A DNA stretch of 64,000 nt. It comes from Streptomyces sp. NRRL S-37 (GTDB lineage Bacteria; Actinomycetota; Actinomycetes; Streptomycetales; Streptomycetaceae). The stretch spans positions 1 to 64,000 of the forward strand of contig NZ_JOIZ01000020.1 of NCBI RefSeq assembly GCF_000721605.1, in the 5' to 3' direction. The notes beneath the pieces were generated by a model. That model saw nothing but the letters and a program-made list of their open reading frames with translations. It searched no databases and was not told where the DNA came from. Below are positions 1 through 6,562 of this stretch, piece by piece (position 1 is the first letter of the stretch; each line of letters opens with the position of its first letter). The translations under genes and the position numbers were made by a program.

Positions 1-71
1 CGAGAACGCGGGCGACCAGGACATCCAAAACCGTTCGGGGTGTCCGCAGCGGCCAGGAATGGGTCCAAGAC

Positions 72-416
72 TCACTCCTGCTCACTGATTAGGAACGGTT
101 CGACGGAGTCCCACAGTTCCACGACGGCCAGCCGGTGACCGCCCGCTTCCGCGAGCCGCGTCAGTTCCGGGACGAGGTCCTCGCGCAGCGCGCAGCACGC
201 GCAGTCGTTCACCAGGGGCGCGTCGCCGCTGCCGAGCAGGCCGTCGGCGTCGCGCACGGACCGGTGCACCGAGCCGTCGACGGCGGACGTCAGGTCGTGG
301 TGCAGGGCGACCGAACCGGGCACCGCGCGCAGGATCTCGTCGACGGCCGCCCGGCGGGCGTCGGCGTGGAGTCCGGCGACGATCGCGACCGGCAGCCGTG
401 CCCGGCCCCCGCTCAC
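72..416 (-). pseudogene. Truncated COG0523 (CobW-like) metal GTPase, N-terminal fragment
   Basis: About 114 codons from a GTG at 416 whose GTGA overlaps the L31 stop. The fragment reads LPVAIVAGLHADARRAAV then ..NDCACCALREDLVPEL.. and ..VVELWDSVEPF.., which resembles the N-terminal third of the COG0523 proteins that Streptomyces carries beside zinc-independent ribosomal proteins. Seen: the CxxC-type metal motif (CACC) is present, but the Walker A GxxGxGKT expected after 'VAG' is replaced by GLHADARRAAV. The frame stops after WDSVEPFLISEQE, where family members (from memory about 350-400 aa) continue, so this is probably a remnant or the relic of a rearrangement near the left window edge. Known role of the family: GTP-dependent zinc chaperone. 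Probably inactive here; a small surviving protein cannot be excluded. Confidence 0.6.
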
Positions 417-670
417 CGCCCGCTCCGTTCGCGTCCGTAGCGCCGCTCGAAGCGCTCGACCCGGCCCGCGGTGTCCAGTACCCGCTGGGTGCCGGTGTAG
501 AAGGGGTGGCTCGCCGAGGAGATCTCGACGTCGATGACCGGGTAGGTGTTGCCGTCCTCCCATTCGACGGTCCGGTCGCTGGTGGCCGTCGACCGGGTGA
601 GGAAGGCGAAGTCGGCGGCCCGGTCACGGAAGACGACGGGGCGGTACGGGGGGTGGATTCCGGGCTTCAC
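413..670 (-). CDS. rpmE2: 50S ribosomal protein L31 type B (zinc-independent)
   Basis: 85 aa, GTG start at 670 only five bases after the L33 stop, so translationally linked to it. The sequence [16 protein letters not shown], the [27 protein letters not shown] core and the tail VERFERRYG are diagnostic of the type B (YkgM-like) L31. It lacks the CxxC zinc ligands of the housekeeping form. In Streptomyces and other bacteria this paralogue replaces zinc-binding L31 when zinc is scarce and is repressed by Zur. It lies second in a minus-strand operon rpmG-rpmE2-COG0523 starting at the Zur-like palindrome near 869. Identification is secure; the regulation is inferred from the operator and context. 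Confidence 0.95.
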   Translation of the reverse strand: MKPGIHPPYRPVVFRDRAADFAFLTRSTATSDRTVEWEDGNTYPVIDVEISSASHPFYTGTQRVLDTAGRVERFERRYGRERSGR

Positions 671-675
671 GGTAC

Positions 676-840
676 TCAGCGCTCCTCACGGAAGTCGACG
701 TGGCGCCCGGCGACCGGGTCGTACTTGCGCAGCGTCAGGCGGTCGGGGTCGTTACGGCGGTTCTTGCGGGTCACGTAGGTGTAGCCGGTGCCGGCGGTGG
801 ACCTCAGTTTGATGATCGGACGCAGTTCGTTACGGGCCAT
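676..840 (-). CDS. rpmG: 50S ribosomal protein L33 (zinc-independent paralogue)
   Basis: 54 aa, ATG at 840. The protein begins [18 protein letters not shown], continues [23 protein letters not shown] and ends [11 protein letters not shown], a clear L33. No cysteine is present, so this is the C-minus form that needs no zinc. It is the first gene of the leftward operon and starts 21 bases from the Zur-like palindrome at 862-876. It is followed after five bases by rpmE2. Likely role: substitution of a zinc-binding L33 in the 50S subunit during zinc limitation, freeing ribosomal zinc. Confidence 0.95.
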   Translation of the reverse strand: MARNELRPIIKLRSTAGTGYTYVTRKNRRNDPDRLTLRKYDPVAGRHVDFREER

Positions 841-861
841 GGACCGCACTCTACACGGTAT

Positions 862-876
862 TGAATTTCATTTTCA
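862..876. promoter_or_regulatory. Zur-type operator between divergent ribosomal paralogue operons
   Basis: TGAATTTCATTTTCA is a 15-bp imperfect palindrome very close to the actinobacterial Zur box as I remember it (TGAAAATCATTTTCA). It lies 21 bp from the L33 start and 45 bp from the L28 start, well placed to repress both directions. No competing operator was seen in the 81-bp gap. Confidence 0.8.
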
Positions 877-921
877 TCTAGCTGTTAGTGTGCTGCCATC
901 GATCGACATCGAGGAGGAACT

Positions 922-1158
922 TTGTCCGCTCACTGCCAACTCACCGGCCGAAAGCCCGGCTTCGGGCATCAGATCTCGCACTCCCACCGGCGGAGCAAGC
1001 GCCGCTTCGACCCGAACATCCAGCGCAAGCGCTACTGGCTGCCGAGCGAAGGCCGCCACGTCCGGCTCACGCTCTCCGCCAAGGGCGTCAAGACGGTCGA
1101 CACGATCGGCATCGAGGCGGCGGTCGCGCGCATCCGCGCCCGGGGAGGGAAGGTCTGA
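922..1158 (+). CDS. rpmB: 50S ribosomal protein L28 (zinc-independent paralogue)
   Basis: 78 aa: [23 protein letters not shown], then [20 protein letters not shown] and [15 protein letters not shown], all typical L28. The start is taken as TTG at 922 because a strong GAGGAGGA ribosome site sits just before it (911-918) and no ATG or GTG fits. Only one cysteine is present, so the two CxxC pairs of zinc-binding L28 are missing. First gene of the rightward operon from the Zur-like box; its stop TGA overlaps the ATG of rpsN. Probably made under zinc starvation. Confidence 0.93.
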   Translation: MSAHCQLTGRKPGFGHQISHSHRRSKRRFDPNIQRKRYWLPSEGRHVRLTLSAKGVKTVDTIGIEAAVARIRARGGKV

Positions 1159-1463
1159 TGGCGAAGAAGAGCAAGATCGCGAAGAATGAACGGCGACGGC
1201 TCGTCGTGGCCCGCCACGCCGAACGCCGTGCCGAACTGAAGGCGGTCATCTCGTCCGTCCGGACGTCCGACGAGGATCGCGCCGCCGCCCAGCGGGAACT
1301 GCGCCGGCAGCCCCGCGACGCCAGCGCCACCCGCGTGCGCAACCGCGACTCCGTGGACGGCCGTCCCCGCGGTCACCTGCGCGCCTTCGGCCTGTCCCGC
1401 ATCCGCCTGCGCGAGATGGCCCACGCGGGCGAGCTTCCGGGGGTGACCAAGAGCAGTTGGTGA
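1158..1463 (+). CDS. rpsN: 30S ribosomal protein S14 (zinc-independent, long form)
   Basis: 101 aa from an ATG overlapping the L28 stop (TGATG). [21 protein letters not shown], then [20 protein letters not shown] and [17 protein letters not shown] are textbook S14. The roughly 100-aa length and absence of the CxxC-x-CxxC zinc knuckle mark the C-minus paralogue that replaces zinc-binding S14. It is the last recognisable gene of the Zur-governed rightward operon and converges on the His-rich gene at 1504-1782. Role: 30S assembly when zinc is scarce. Confidence 0.95.
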   Translation: MAKKSKIAKNERRRLVVARHAERRAELKAVISSVRTSDEDRAAAQRELRRQPRDASATRVRNRDSVDGRPRGHLRAFGLSRIRLREMAHAGELPGVTKSSW

Positions 1464-1503
1464 TGCGTGCCCGGCCCGCGCCCGGTGTGCGGTGCCGGGT
1501 GGT

Positions 1504-1782
1504 TCAGTGGCCGTCCCGGTGCCCCTCGTGGGCGGCGTGCCGATGGCCGTCGTGCACATGGTCGACATGGCCGTCATGGGGCACGGCGACATGACCGCAG
1601 CCGATTCCGTGCCGGTGTCCGTGGCCCTCGTGCGGCCGGGGCCCGGTGGTCACGCACTCGTCGATGTGTCCGTCGCGCACATGGTCGACGTGGTCGCCGC
1701 GCCGGACGGCGACGTGCCCGCGGCTCTCCTGGTGCCGGTGGTCGTGGCCCTCGTGGGTGCGGCGCTCGGTGGCGGGCGTCAT
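1504..1782 (-). CDS. Histidine-rich protein with two internal repeats
   Basis: 92 aa, ATG at 1782 preceded by a GGGAG ribosome site. Nearly a quarter of the residues are His, arranged as two imperfect repeats: HEGHDHRH..GHVAV..DHVDHVRDGH followed by HEGHGHRH..GHVAV..GHVDHVHDGH, ending HAAHEGHRDGH. There is no signal peptide or membrane segment. Such runs bind zinc, nickel or copper. Position next to the Zur-controlled genes suggests zinc storage or delivery, but no Zur-like box was found directly before it. I know no precise named family; function is inferred from composition and context. A longer 168-codon frame exists, but its first 76 codons are Arg-rich with no ribosome site. Confidence 0.7.
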   Translation of the reverse strand: MTPATERRTHEGHDHRHQESRGHVAVRRGDHVDHVRDGHIDECVTTGPRPHEGHGHRHGIGCGHVAVPHDGHVDHVHDGHRHAAHEGHRDGH

Positions 1783-2108
1783 GGCGTGCTCCCGGTGCGA
1801 CGGTGACGGGTGGCCGCCTGGCCGCCGCCGGCAGCCGGCTCCCCGGGTCCTCCCCGGCGTCGGCCGGGTGCCGTTCGACGCCCGGTGTCCACACCGCCTC
1901 ACAGCGCACCGGCTCACGGTCCACGACCGTCCGCGTCTCCGACACATCGCCGGTCCGCCCCGGAACGGCCCGCTTCGTCCGTCATCCGGAGAGTTCCGAC
2001 GAACAACCACCGGCGAGGGCCGCGCGCTTGACCTGAACCGGACTTGAGCTTCTACGTTCGTTCACAGCCGCGGGAACCGACCGGCGGTGTCTTCGGAGGA
2101 GGTCCGTC
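1783..2108. other. 326-bp non-coding gap between the His-rich gene and the VOC gene
   Basis: Divergent promoter space. The only clear signal is the GGAGGAGG ribosome site at about 2095-2102 for the VOC gene. I see no gene, repeat or recognisable operator here. Confidence 0.5.
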
Positions 2109-2603
2109 ATGGCCGAGTACGCGGCCGGCACAGCAGACATCGGGATTCCCGACCGTTACCGCTACGCCGTGGTCCCGCACATCATGGTCGACGACGCCGC
2201 CGCGGCGATCGACTTCTACCGGCGGGCGTTCGGCGCCCGTGAGGACTTCAGGATCGACGCCCCGGGCGGCGGGATCCTGCACGCCGAGATCACCGTCGGG
2301 CGGTCGGCGCTGATGCTGGGCGACGCGAGTGTGGACGAGGCGGAGGCCGGGTCCTTCGCCGCGCCGTCCTCGCTCGGCGGGGGCACCTCCGTCACGCTGC
2401 ACGTCTTCGTGCCGGACGTCGACGCTCTGGCGGAGCGCGCGGAGGCGGCCGGCGCCGAGATCCTCCAGCCGCCGACCGACATGTTCCACGGCGACCGCAC
2501 CGTCATCCTCAAGGATCCCTCGGGCCACGTGTGGGTCTTCCTGACTCACCTGGAGGACGTCTCGGAGGAGGAGTTGCGGCGGCGCCTGGCCGCCGCCGGG
2601 TGA
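2109..2603 (+). CDS. VOC superfamily (glyoxalase/PhnB-like) protein
   Basis: 164 aa, ATG seven bases after GGAGGAGG. It carries a paired beta-alpha-beta-beta-beta fold: VVPHIMVDDAAAAIDFYRRAFGA starts the first module, LHAEITVGRSALMLGD follows, and VTLHVFVPDVDALAERAEAAGAE starts the second, ending DRTVILKDPSGHVWVFLTH. This is the PhnB/YdcE-like branch of the glyoxalase/bleomycin-resistance/dioxygenase superfamily. Substrate cannot be told; these proteins include epimerases, thiol transferases and many of unknown role. It stands alone and converges on the hydrolase gene at 2617, only 13 bases away. Confidence 0.85.
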   Translation: MAEYAAGTADIGIPDRYRYAVVPHIMVDDAAAAIDFYRRAFGAREDFRIDAPGGGILHAEITVGRSALMLGDASVDEAEAGSFAAPSSLGGGTSVTLHVFVPDVDALAERAEAAGAEILQPPTDMFHGDRTVILKDPSGHVWVFLTHLEDVSEEELRRRLAAAG

Positions 2604-2616
2604 GGGCGGCCCGGGT

Positions 2617-3510
2617 TCACCCGCCGTCCGTGCGGCGGCGGATGAAGTCCACGGTGCGGGTGAGGCAGTCCTCGACGTCCGTGTCGGTCAGGCCCACCCA
2701 GAGGTGGTTGCCGCCGTCGAGGAGGCACAGGTCGGGTTCGTGGCCCGCCGCCCGCAGGGCGTCGGCGAGGCGGACGGACTGCCGGGCGGGGATCAGGGTG
2801 TCGTCGGTGCCGTGCAGGATCAGGAAGGGCGGCGCCTGGGGGCCGACGTGGGTGACCGGGCTGGCGTCGCGGGCCGCGTCGGTCCGCTCCGCCGGGGCGC
2901 CGCCGAGCAGCAGGGCCTCGAAGCCGGCCGGGTCGTGGGCGTCGTAGGCACCCTCGGGGTGGTCCTCGGCGAGCGCGGGCAGGTCGGTGGGGGCGTACCA
3001 GGTGACGCAGCCGGAGACGGTGCCGGCGGGCCGGGTGAGGGCGGTCAGGGCGGCGAGGTGTCCGCCGGCCGACTCCCCCCACAGGACGGTCCGCGCGGTG
3101 TCCAGGCCGAGGTCGGCGGCGCGGGTGCGCAGCCAGGTGAGGCAGGCGGCCAGGTCGTCCCTCTGGGCGGGGTGGGGGGCCTCGCCGCTGAGGCGGTAGT
3201 CGGGGCAGGCGACGGCGAACCCGGCCCGGGCGAGCCGGGCGAAGGGGCCGGGGTTCCAGTGGCGGAAGCGGGGGCCGAGGTCGTCGCGCAGGCCCGTGCG
3301 CCAGGCGCCGCCGTGGACGAAGACCACGACCGGGACGGGGCCGGGGATGTCCTCGGGAAGCCACAGGTCGACGGTGAGCGGGCGGCTGCCCTCGGGGACC
3401 GCGTAGACGGCGCCGCGCAGCAGCCGTACGCCGTCGGCGGGGTGCGCGGGGTGCGGCAGGGGCAGCACGGCCGGGTCGGGCGGGGCCAGCAGGTGGAAGG
3501 GGAACGTCAC
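2617..3510 (-). CDS. Alpha/beta hydrolase, HSL/carboxylesterase type; candidate depside esterase
   Basis: 297 aa, GTG start at 3510. Oxyanion motif HGGAW (66-70), nucleophile elbow GESAGG with Ser147, Asp237 in HGTDD and His269 in GGNHLW form a complete catalytic set of the hormone-sensitive-lipase/kynurenine-formamidase-like group. No signal peptide, so cytoplasmic. It is the last gene of a tight leftward operon: queD, two XapX peptides, an ACMSD-type amidohydrolase, then this hydrolase 15 bases on. Quercetinase releases a depside (an ester of protocatechuate and phloroglucinol carboxylate). Cleavage of that ester is the missing next step, and this enzyme is the obvious candidate. The family is seen; the substrate is inferred only from context. 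Confidence 0.8.
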   Translation of the reverse strand: MTFPFHLLAPPDPAVLPLPHPAHPADGVRLLRGAVYAVPEGSRPLTVDLWLPEDIPGPVPVVVFVHGGAWRTGLRDDLGPRFRHWNPGPFARLARAGFAVACPDYRLSGEAPHPAQRDDLAACLTWLRTRAADLGLDTARTVLWGESAGGHLAALTALTRPAGTVSGCVTWYAPTDLPALAEDHPEGAYDAHDPAGFEALLLGGAPAERTDAARDASPVTHVGPQAPPFLILHGTDDTLIPARQSVRLADALRAAGHEPDLCLLDGGNHLWVGLTDTDVEDCLTRTVDFIRRRTDGG

Positions 3511-3525
3511 GGTGGGTGCCTTACG

Positions 3526-4491
3526 TCAGCGGGCCGTACGGGGCAGGATGCGGCGGGCGTTGGCGGTGGTGAGCGCGCGCCAGCTGCCGGCGCCGTCGGG
3601 TGCCGGGGCGGCGTCCAGGCCGGCGACGTGGGCCTCCACCCCGGCGGCGGGGGTCCAGCAGTGGTCGCTGCCGTACAGGAGCCGGTCGCTGCCGACGAGG
3701 TTCAGCAGGGCGGGGAGCTGACGGGGCAGCGCGGGTCCGGCGAGGTCGTAGTGGAGGCGGCGGAGCTGTTCGACGGCGCCGGGGACCGCGGTGCCCTCGG
3801 GCATGAACATCCTCATGAAGCCGTCGATGCGGTCGGCCAGCACCGGCAGGGCGCCACCGCAGTGCGGCACGATCACCGTGAGGTCGCGGTGGCGGTCCAG
3901 CGTCCCGGCCATGAGCAGGTCGGTGACGGTGCGGGCGGTGTCGAAGATGAACTCGATCATCGGGCGGGGGCGTCCGAGGGCGGACCGCTCCCAGCACACC
4001 GGGGAGGTGGGGTGCAGGAAGACGACGGCGCGGCGCCGGCCGAGCTCGGCCCATACGGGCTCCAGGTCCGGGTCGCCGAGGTAGGTGCCGTGGGTGTTGG
4101 TCTCCAGGACCACCCCGTCGGCGTGCAGGGTGTCGTAGGCGTACGCGATCTCCTCCAGGGCGCCGTCGACGTCCGGGAGCGGCAGCGAGGCGAACAGGCC
4201 GAAGCGGCCGGGGTGGTCGCGTACGGCCTGGGCGCCGGCCTCGTTGACCTCGCGGGCCAGGCGGCGGGCGGCGGTGTCGTCGCCGAAGTGGACGCCCGGC
4301 GAGGAGATCGAGAGCATCGATGTCTCGATACCGCAGCGGTCCATCAGCTCCAGGTGCGCGGCCGCCGACCAGGTGGGCCAGGCGGGGACCCCGTCGGGGA
4401 GTTCGTGTCCGGCCTCGCGGGCCCGGCGGACGTAGGAGTCGGTGAGGAAGTGGGCGTGGACGTCGAGGTATCCGGGGGTGTCAGGGGACAC
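3526..4491 (-). CDS. ACMSD-type amidohydrolase; candidate aromatic acid decarboxylase
   Basis: 321 aa, GTG start at 4491 with AAGGAA upstream, overlapping the end of the XapX gene by 11 bases. Metal-site residues fit the amidohydrolase-2 (PF04909) family: DVHAHF with His12/His14, His160 in FLHPT, His210 in VPHCGG and Asp276 in YGSDHCW. Members include aminocarboxymuconate-semialdehyde, gamma-resorcylate and 2,3-dihydroxybenzoate decarboxylases, which remove CO2 from ring carboxylates using a divalent metal. In an operon with quercetinase a likely substrate is 2,4,6-trihydroxybenzoate (phloroglucinol carboxylate), released when the quercetinase depside is split. That assignment is inference. 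A hydrolytic role remains possible. Confidence 0.8.
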   Translation of the reverse strand: MSPDTPGYLDVHAHFLTDSYVRRAREAGHELPDGVPAWPTWSAAAHLELMDRCGIETSMLSISSPGVHFGDDTAARRLAREVNEAGAQAVRDHPGRFGLFASLPLPDVDGALEEIAYAYDTLHADGVVLETNTHGTYLGDPDLEPVWAELGRRRAVVFLHPTSPVCWERSALGRPRPMIEFIFDTARTVTDLLMAGTLDRHRDLTVIVPHCGGALPVLADRIDGFMRMFMPEGTAVPGAVEQLRRLHYDLAGPALPRQLPALLNLVGSDRLLYGSDHCWTPAAGVEAHVAGLDAAPAPDGAGSWRALTTANARRILPRTAR

Positions 4492-4750
4492 GGGGGGTTC
4501 CTTCTTCTGCGGCGGACGGATCTTCTGCGGCGGACGGAGGAGGAGCGGGACGGCGCCGGGCCGGGCGGTGGCGTACGGCGGTGGCGGCGCGTTCGCCGAG
4601 CACGATGCCGGCCAGCCCGGTCAGGCCGAGGAGCGGCGGGGCGGGCGAGGTGACGTCCAGTGCCCAGTACAGCGCGCCCATGAGCAGACCGGCGGCGAAG
4701 GAGAGGCCGGCCTTGCGGAGGAAGCCGCGCGTGGCGCCGGCGGCGCTCAC
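4481..4750 (-). CDS. XapX-domain small membrane protein (second of two)
   Basis: 89 aa, GTG at 4750 in a GTGA overlap with the stop of the upstream XapX gene. The first 50 residues carry a Gly-rich two-helix XapX (DUF1427) unit: KAGLSFAAGLLMGALYWAL, then SPAPPLLGLTGLAGIVLGE. An Arg/Pro-rich cytoplasmic tail of about 40 residues (HRPARRRPAPPPSAAED) follows. XapX units are tiny membrane proteins of unknown function, often encoded beside catabolic enzymes. Sequence shows a tandem with the 48-aa neighbour, probably a heteromeric membrane pair. Cotranscribed with queD and the amidohydrolase; a role in passage or anchoring of aromatic substrates is a guess. Confidence 0.8.
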   Translation of the reverse strand: MSAAGATRGFLRKAGLSFAAGLLMGALYWALDVTSPAPPLLGLTGLAGIVLGERAATAVRHRPARRRPAPPPSAAEDPSAAEEGTPRVP

Positions 4751-4893
4751 AGGGTCTCCAGCACGGCCTGGCCCAGCAGCATGCCCAGCAGTCCGGCCAG
4801 CGCGACGGGGGGCGGTGCGGGCGACTCGGTCCGCACCAGCACGTAGGCCACGCCGACCAGCGCTCCGGCGAGCAGTGCCTTCAGGTACGGCAT
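4747..4893 (-). CDS. XapX-domain small membrane peptide (first of two)
   Basis: 48 aa starting MPYLKALLAGALVGVAYVLV, then ESPAPPPVALAGLLGMLLGQ, ending AVLETL: a minimal XapX (DUF1427) protein of two short transmembrane helices joined by a Pro-rich turn. ATG at 4893 lies seven bases after the queD stop, and the stop overlaps the GTG of the next XapX gene. Both spacing and overlap argue for one transcript and coupled translation. Function of XapX is not established. Confidence 0.8.
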   Translation of the reverse strand: MPYLKALLAGALVGVAYVLVRTESPAPPPVALAGLLGMLLGQAVLETL

Positions 4894-4900
4894 GGAGCGC

Positions 4901-5461
4901 TCAGCTCCCGGTGCGCCACTTGTGGTCGGGCAGGAAGTTCACGTCGTACCGCTGCGGCACGGTGCCGAACTTGTGCGGCTCGGGGACGAACGGCTTCTGC
5001 GGCAGGCCGAGTTCGTCGGTGGGGGTGCCGAGGTTCTCGAAGAACCGCTCGAAGGTGCCGCCCGGTCCCGCGGCCACGCCGACGATCCGGCTGTGGTGGC
5101 GTTCGATGCGGTAGGCGTGCGGGCAGTTCTTGGGCACGAACCCGAAGTCGCCCGCCGTGAGCAGCTTCTCGTACTGCTCGCCCTCGAGGTCCTCGACGAA
5201 CAGCCGCACCGCGCCGTCGGTGATGTAGAAGACCTCGTAGGTGTCCGGGTGGGAGTGGGCGGGGATGATGTCGCCCTTCGGGCCCTCGCAGGTGAAGAAG
5301 TTGAAGGTGTTCTCGGTCTGCTCGCCGCCGGCGTAGACGGTGAACAGGTCGGTGAACAGGTGGGCGCGGTCGCCCTGGCCCTTCTCGATGAAGTACGGCT
5401 TGCCCGGCTCGGGCGGGATGTGGGAGCGCTCGCGGTAGCGGGTGGCGAACTCGATGGTCAT
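4901..5461 (-). CDS. queD: Quercetin 2,3-dioxygenase, monocupin
   Basis: 186 aa, ATG at 5461 preceded by AAGGA. Single cupin with ligands His69, His71, Glu76 (PAHSHPDTYEVFYI) and His115 (PKNCPHAYRIE), matching in position the 3-His/1-Glu site I recall for Streptomyces sp. FLA QueD. The ends (MTIEFATRYRERSHIPPEPG and FLPDHKWRTGS) also look like that family. It opens the flavonol C-ring with O2 and releases CO plus a protocatechuoyl-phloroglucinol-carboxylate depside; the metal is often nickel or cobalt in this group. Cytoplasmic. First gene of the leftward five-gene operon, divergent from an AraC regulator. The open frame runs upstream to 6466, but that extension is antisense to the AraC gene. 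Confidence 0.92.
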   Translation of the reverse strand: MTIEFATRYRERSHIPPEPGKPYFIEKGQGDRAHLFTDLFTVYAGGEQTENTFNFFTCEGPKGDIIPAHSHPDTYEVFYITDGAVRLFVEDLEGEQYEKLLTAGDFGFVPKNCPHAYRIERHHSRIVGVAAGPGGTFERFFENLGTPTDELGLPQKPFVPEPHKFGTVPQRYDVNFLPDHKWRTGS

Positions 5462-5589
5462 GGTGGTCCTTCCCGTTGAAGAAGTTGAAGGAAGAAGAAA
5501 ATGGGACTCGTCCGGGGCGTCGGCGGCTCGCGCCCCGCCCTTTCGTGGCTCGTCCTTCACGCTAGACCGGCCGGGAGGGACGGCCTGCG

Positions 5590-5595
5590 TACACT
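5590..5595 (+). promoter_or_regulatory. Probable -10 element of the AraC-family gene (leaderless)
   Basis: TACACT lies 10 bases before the chosen ATG at 5606. There is no ribosome site between them, which suggests transcription starting at or very near the start codon, as is common in Streptomyces. No convincing -35 element was found. Confidence 0.4.
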
Positions 5596-5605
5596 CGGGC
5601 ACGCG

Positions 5606-6511
5606 ATGAAGGAAAACGGACAGTTCCCCGTGGGCCGTGCGGCGGCCGGTGTCCCGGCCGTGTCGTACCGGCCGACCCCCGGCAGGCCGCCGGGCCTGGA
5701 GGTCCTCGACCTGCCCGGACTCGCCGCCCGCGCCGTGGAGCGGGGGCTGCCCCTCACGGTGCCCGGACGTCCGGCGTTCCACGTGGTCGTCGCGGTCCGC
5801 GGCGGGCGGCTCGCGTGCTCGGTGGACTTCACCTCGTACCCGCTCACGCCGGGTGACTGGCTGTGGGTGTGGCCCGGACAGGTGCTGCAGTTCCCCGACG
5901 GGCACCGGGGCTGCGACGCCACCGTCCTGGTCTTCCCCACCGGCTTCCCCAGCGCCGCGACGGACGCGCTGATCCGGGACGGCGCGCACGTCCCGTACCG
6001 TCTCGTCACGCCGGACGGGCCGCGGCAGGCGGCCCTGCTGCGGCTCCTGGACGCCCTGGTCGAGGAGCACGCCGCGCTGTCCGACCTGCCGCTGGAGGCG
6101 TACGTCGAGACGGTGCGGAACCTGCTGTCGGTGGTCCTGATCCGGCTCGTCCACCTCGCCGACCCGCGACGGCGGGGGCGTTCCGACGGCGGCGAGCCGT
6201 TCCGGCTGTTCCGCGAGGCCGTCGAGGAGGACTTCCGCCGGACCCACCGGGTCGAGGACTACGCCGCCCGGCTCGGCTACAGTCCGCGCACCCTGACCCG
6301 GGCCACCCGGGCCGCCCTCGGCTGCGGCGCCAAGCGCTACATCGACGACCGGGTGCTGCTGGAGGCGAAGCGTCTGCTGATCCACAGCTCGCTGCCGCCC
6401 GCCGCCATCGGCGAGCACATCGGGTTCACCTACCCGACGGTCTTCAGCGCCTTCTTCCGTCAGCACACCGGTATGACGCCGACCGAGTTCCGGTCGCTGA
6501 CGAAGCCCTGA
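5606..6511 (+). CDS. AraC-family transcriptional regulator
   Basis: 301 aa from ATG 5606 (an in-frame ATG 35 codons earlier lacks support). The N-terminal half is a cupin-like ligand pocket: HVVVAVRGGRLACSVDFTSY, PLTPGDWLWVWPGQVLQF. The C-terminal 100 residues hold two helix-turn-helix motifs: VEDYAARLGYSPRTLTRATR and PPAAIGEHIGFTYPTVFSAF, closing with RQHTGMTPTEFR, the AraC signature. It diverges from queD and is the natural candidate to activate the queD-XapX-amidohydrolase-hydrolase operon in response to a flavonol or product. That link is inferred from position. It converges on the MFS gene. Confidence 0.88.
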   Translation: MKENGQFPVGRAAAGVPAVSYRPTPGRPPGLEVLDLPGLAARAVERGLPLTVPGRPAFHVVVAVRGGRLACSVDFTSYPLTPGDWLWVWPGQVLQFPDGHRGCDATVLVFPTGFPSAATDALIRDGAHVPYRLVTPDGPRQAALLRLLDALVEEHAALSDLPLEAYVETVRNLLSVVLIRLVHLADPRRRGRSDGGEPFRLFREAVEEDFRRTHRVEDYAARLGYSPRTLTRATRAALGCGAKRYIDDRVLLEAKRLLIHSSLPPAAIGEHIGFTYPTVFSAFFRQHTGMTPTEFRSLTKP

Positions 6512-6515
6512 AGGC

Positions 6516-6562
6516 GCGGGGTCAGCCGCCGGCCGGGGCCCTCCGCGGGGTCAGCCGCCGGC
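6516..6562. repeat. 18-bp direct repeat at the end of the MFS gene
   Basis: GCGGGGTCAGCCGCCGGC occurs at 6516-6533 and again at 6545-6562. The second copy contains the MFS stop codon and encodes the tail PAGG; the first repeats the same tail and stop beyond it. It looks like a short tandem duplication of the 3' end in the convergent gap between the AraC and MFS genes. Confidence 0.7.

Noticed and set aside
2704..4653. 649-codon rightward frame
   Set aside because: It is the antisense of the hydrolase and amidohydrolase genes, Gly/Ala/Val-rich without any domain.
4901..6466. 521-codon form of queD
   Set aside because: The extension is antisense to the AraC gene; QueD proteins are about 186 aa and a ribosome site precedes ATG 5461.
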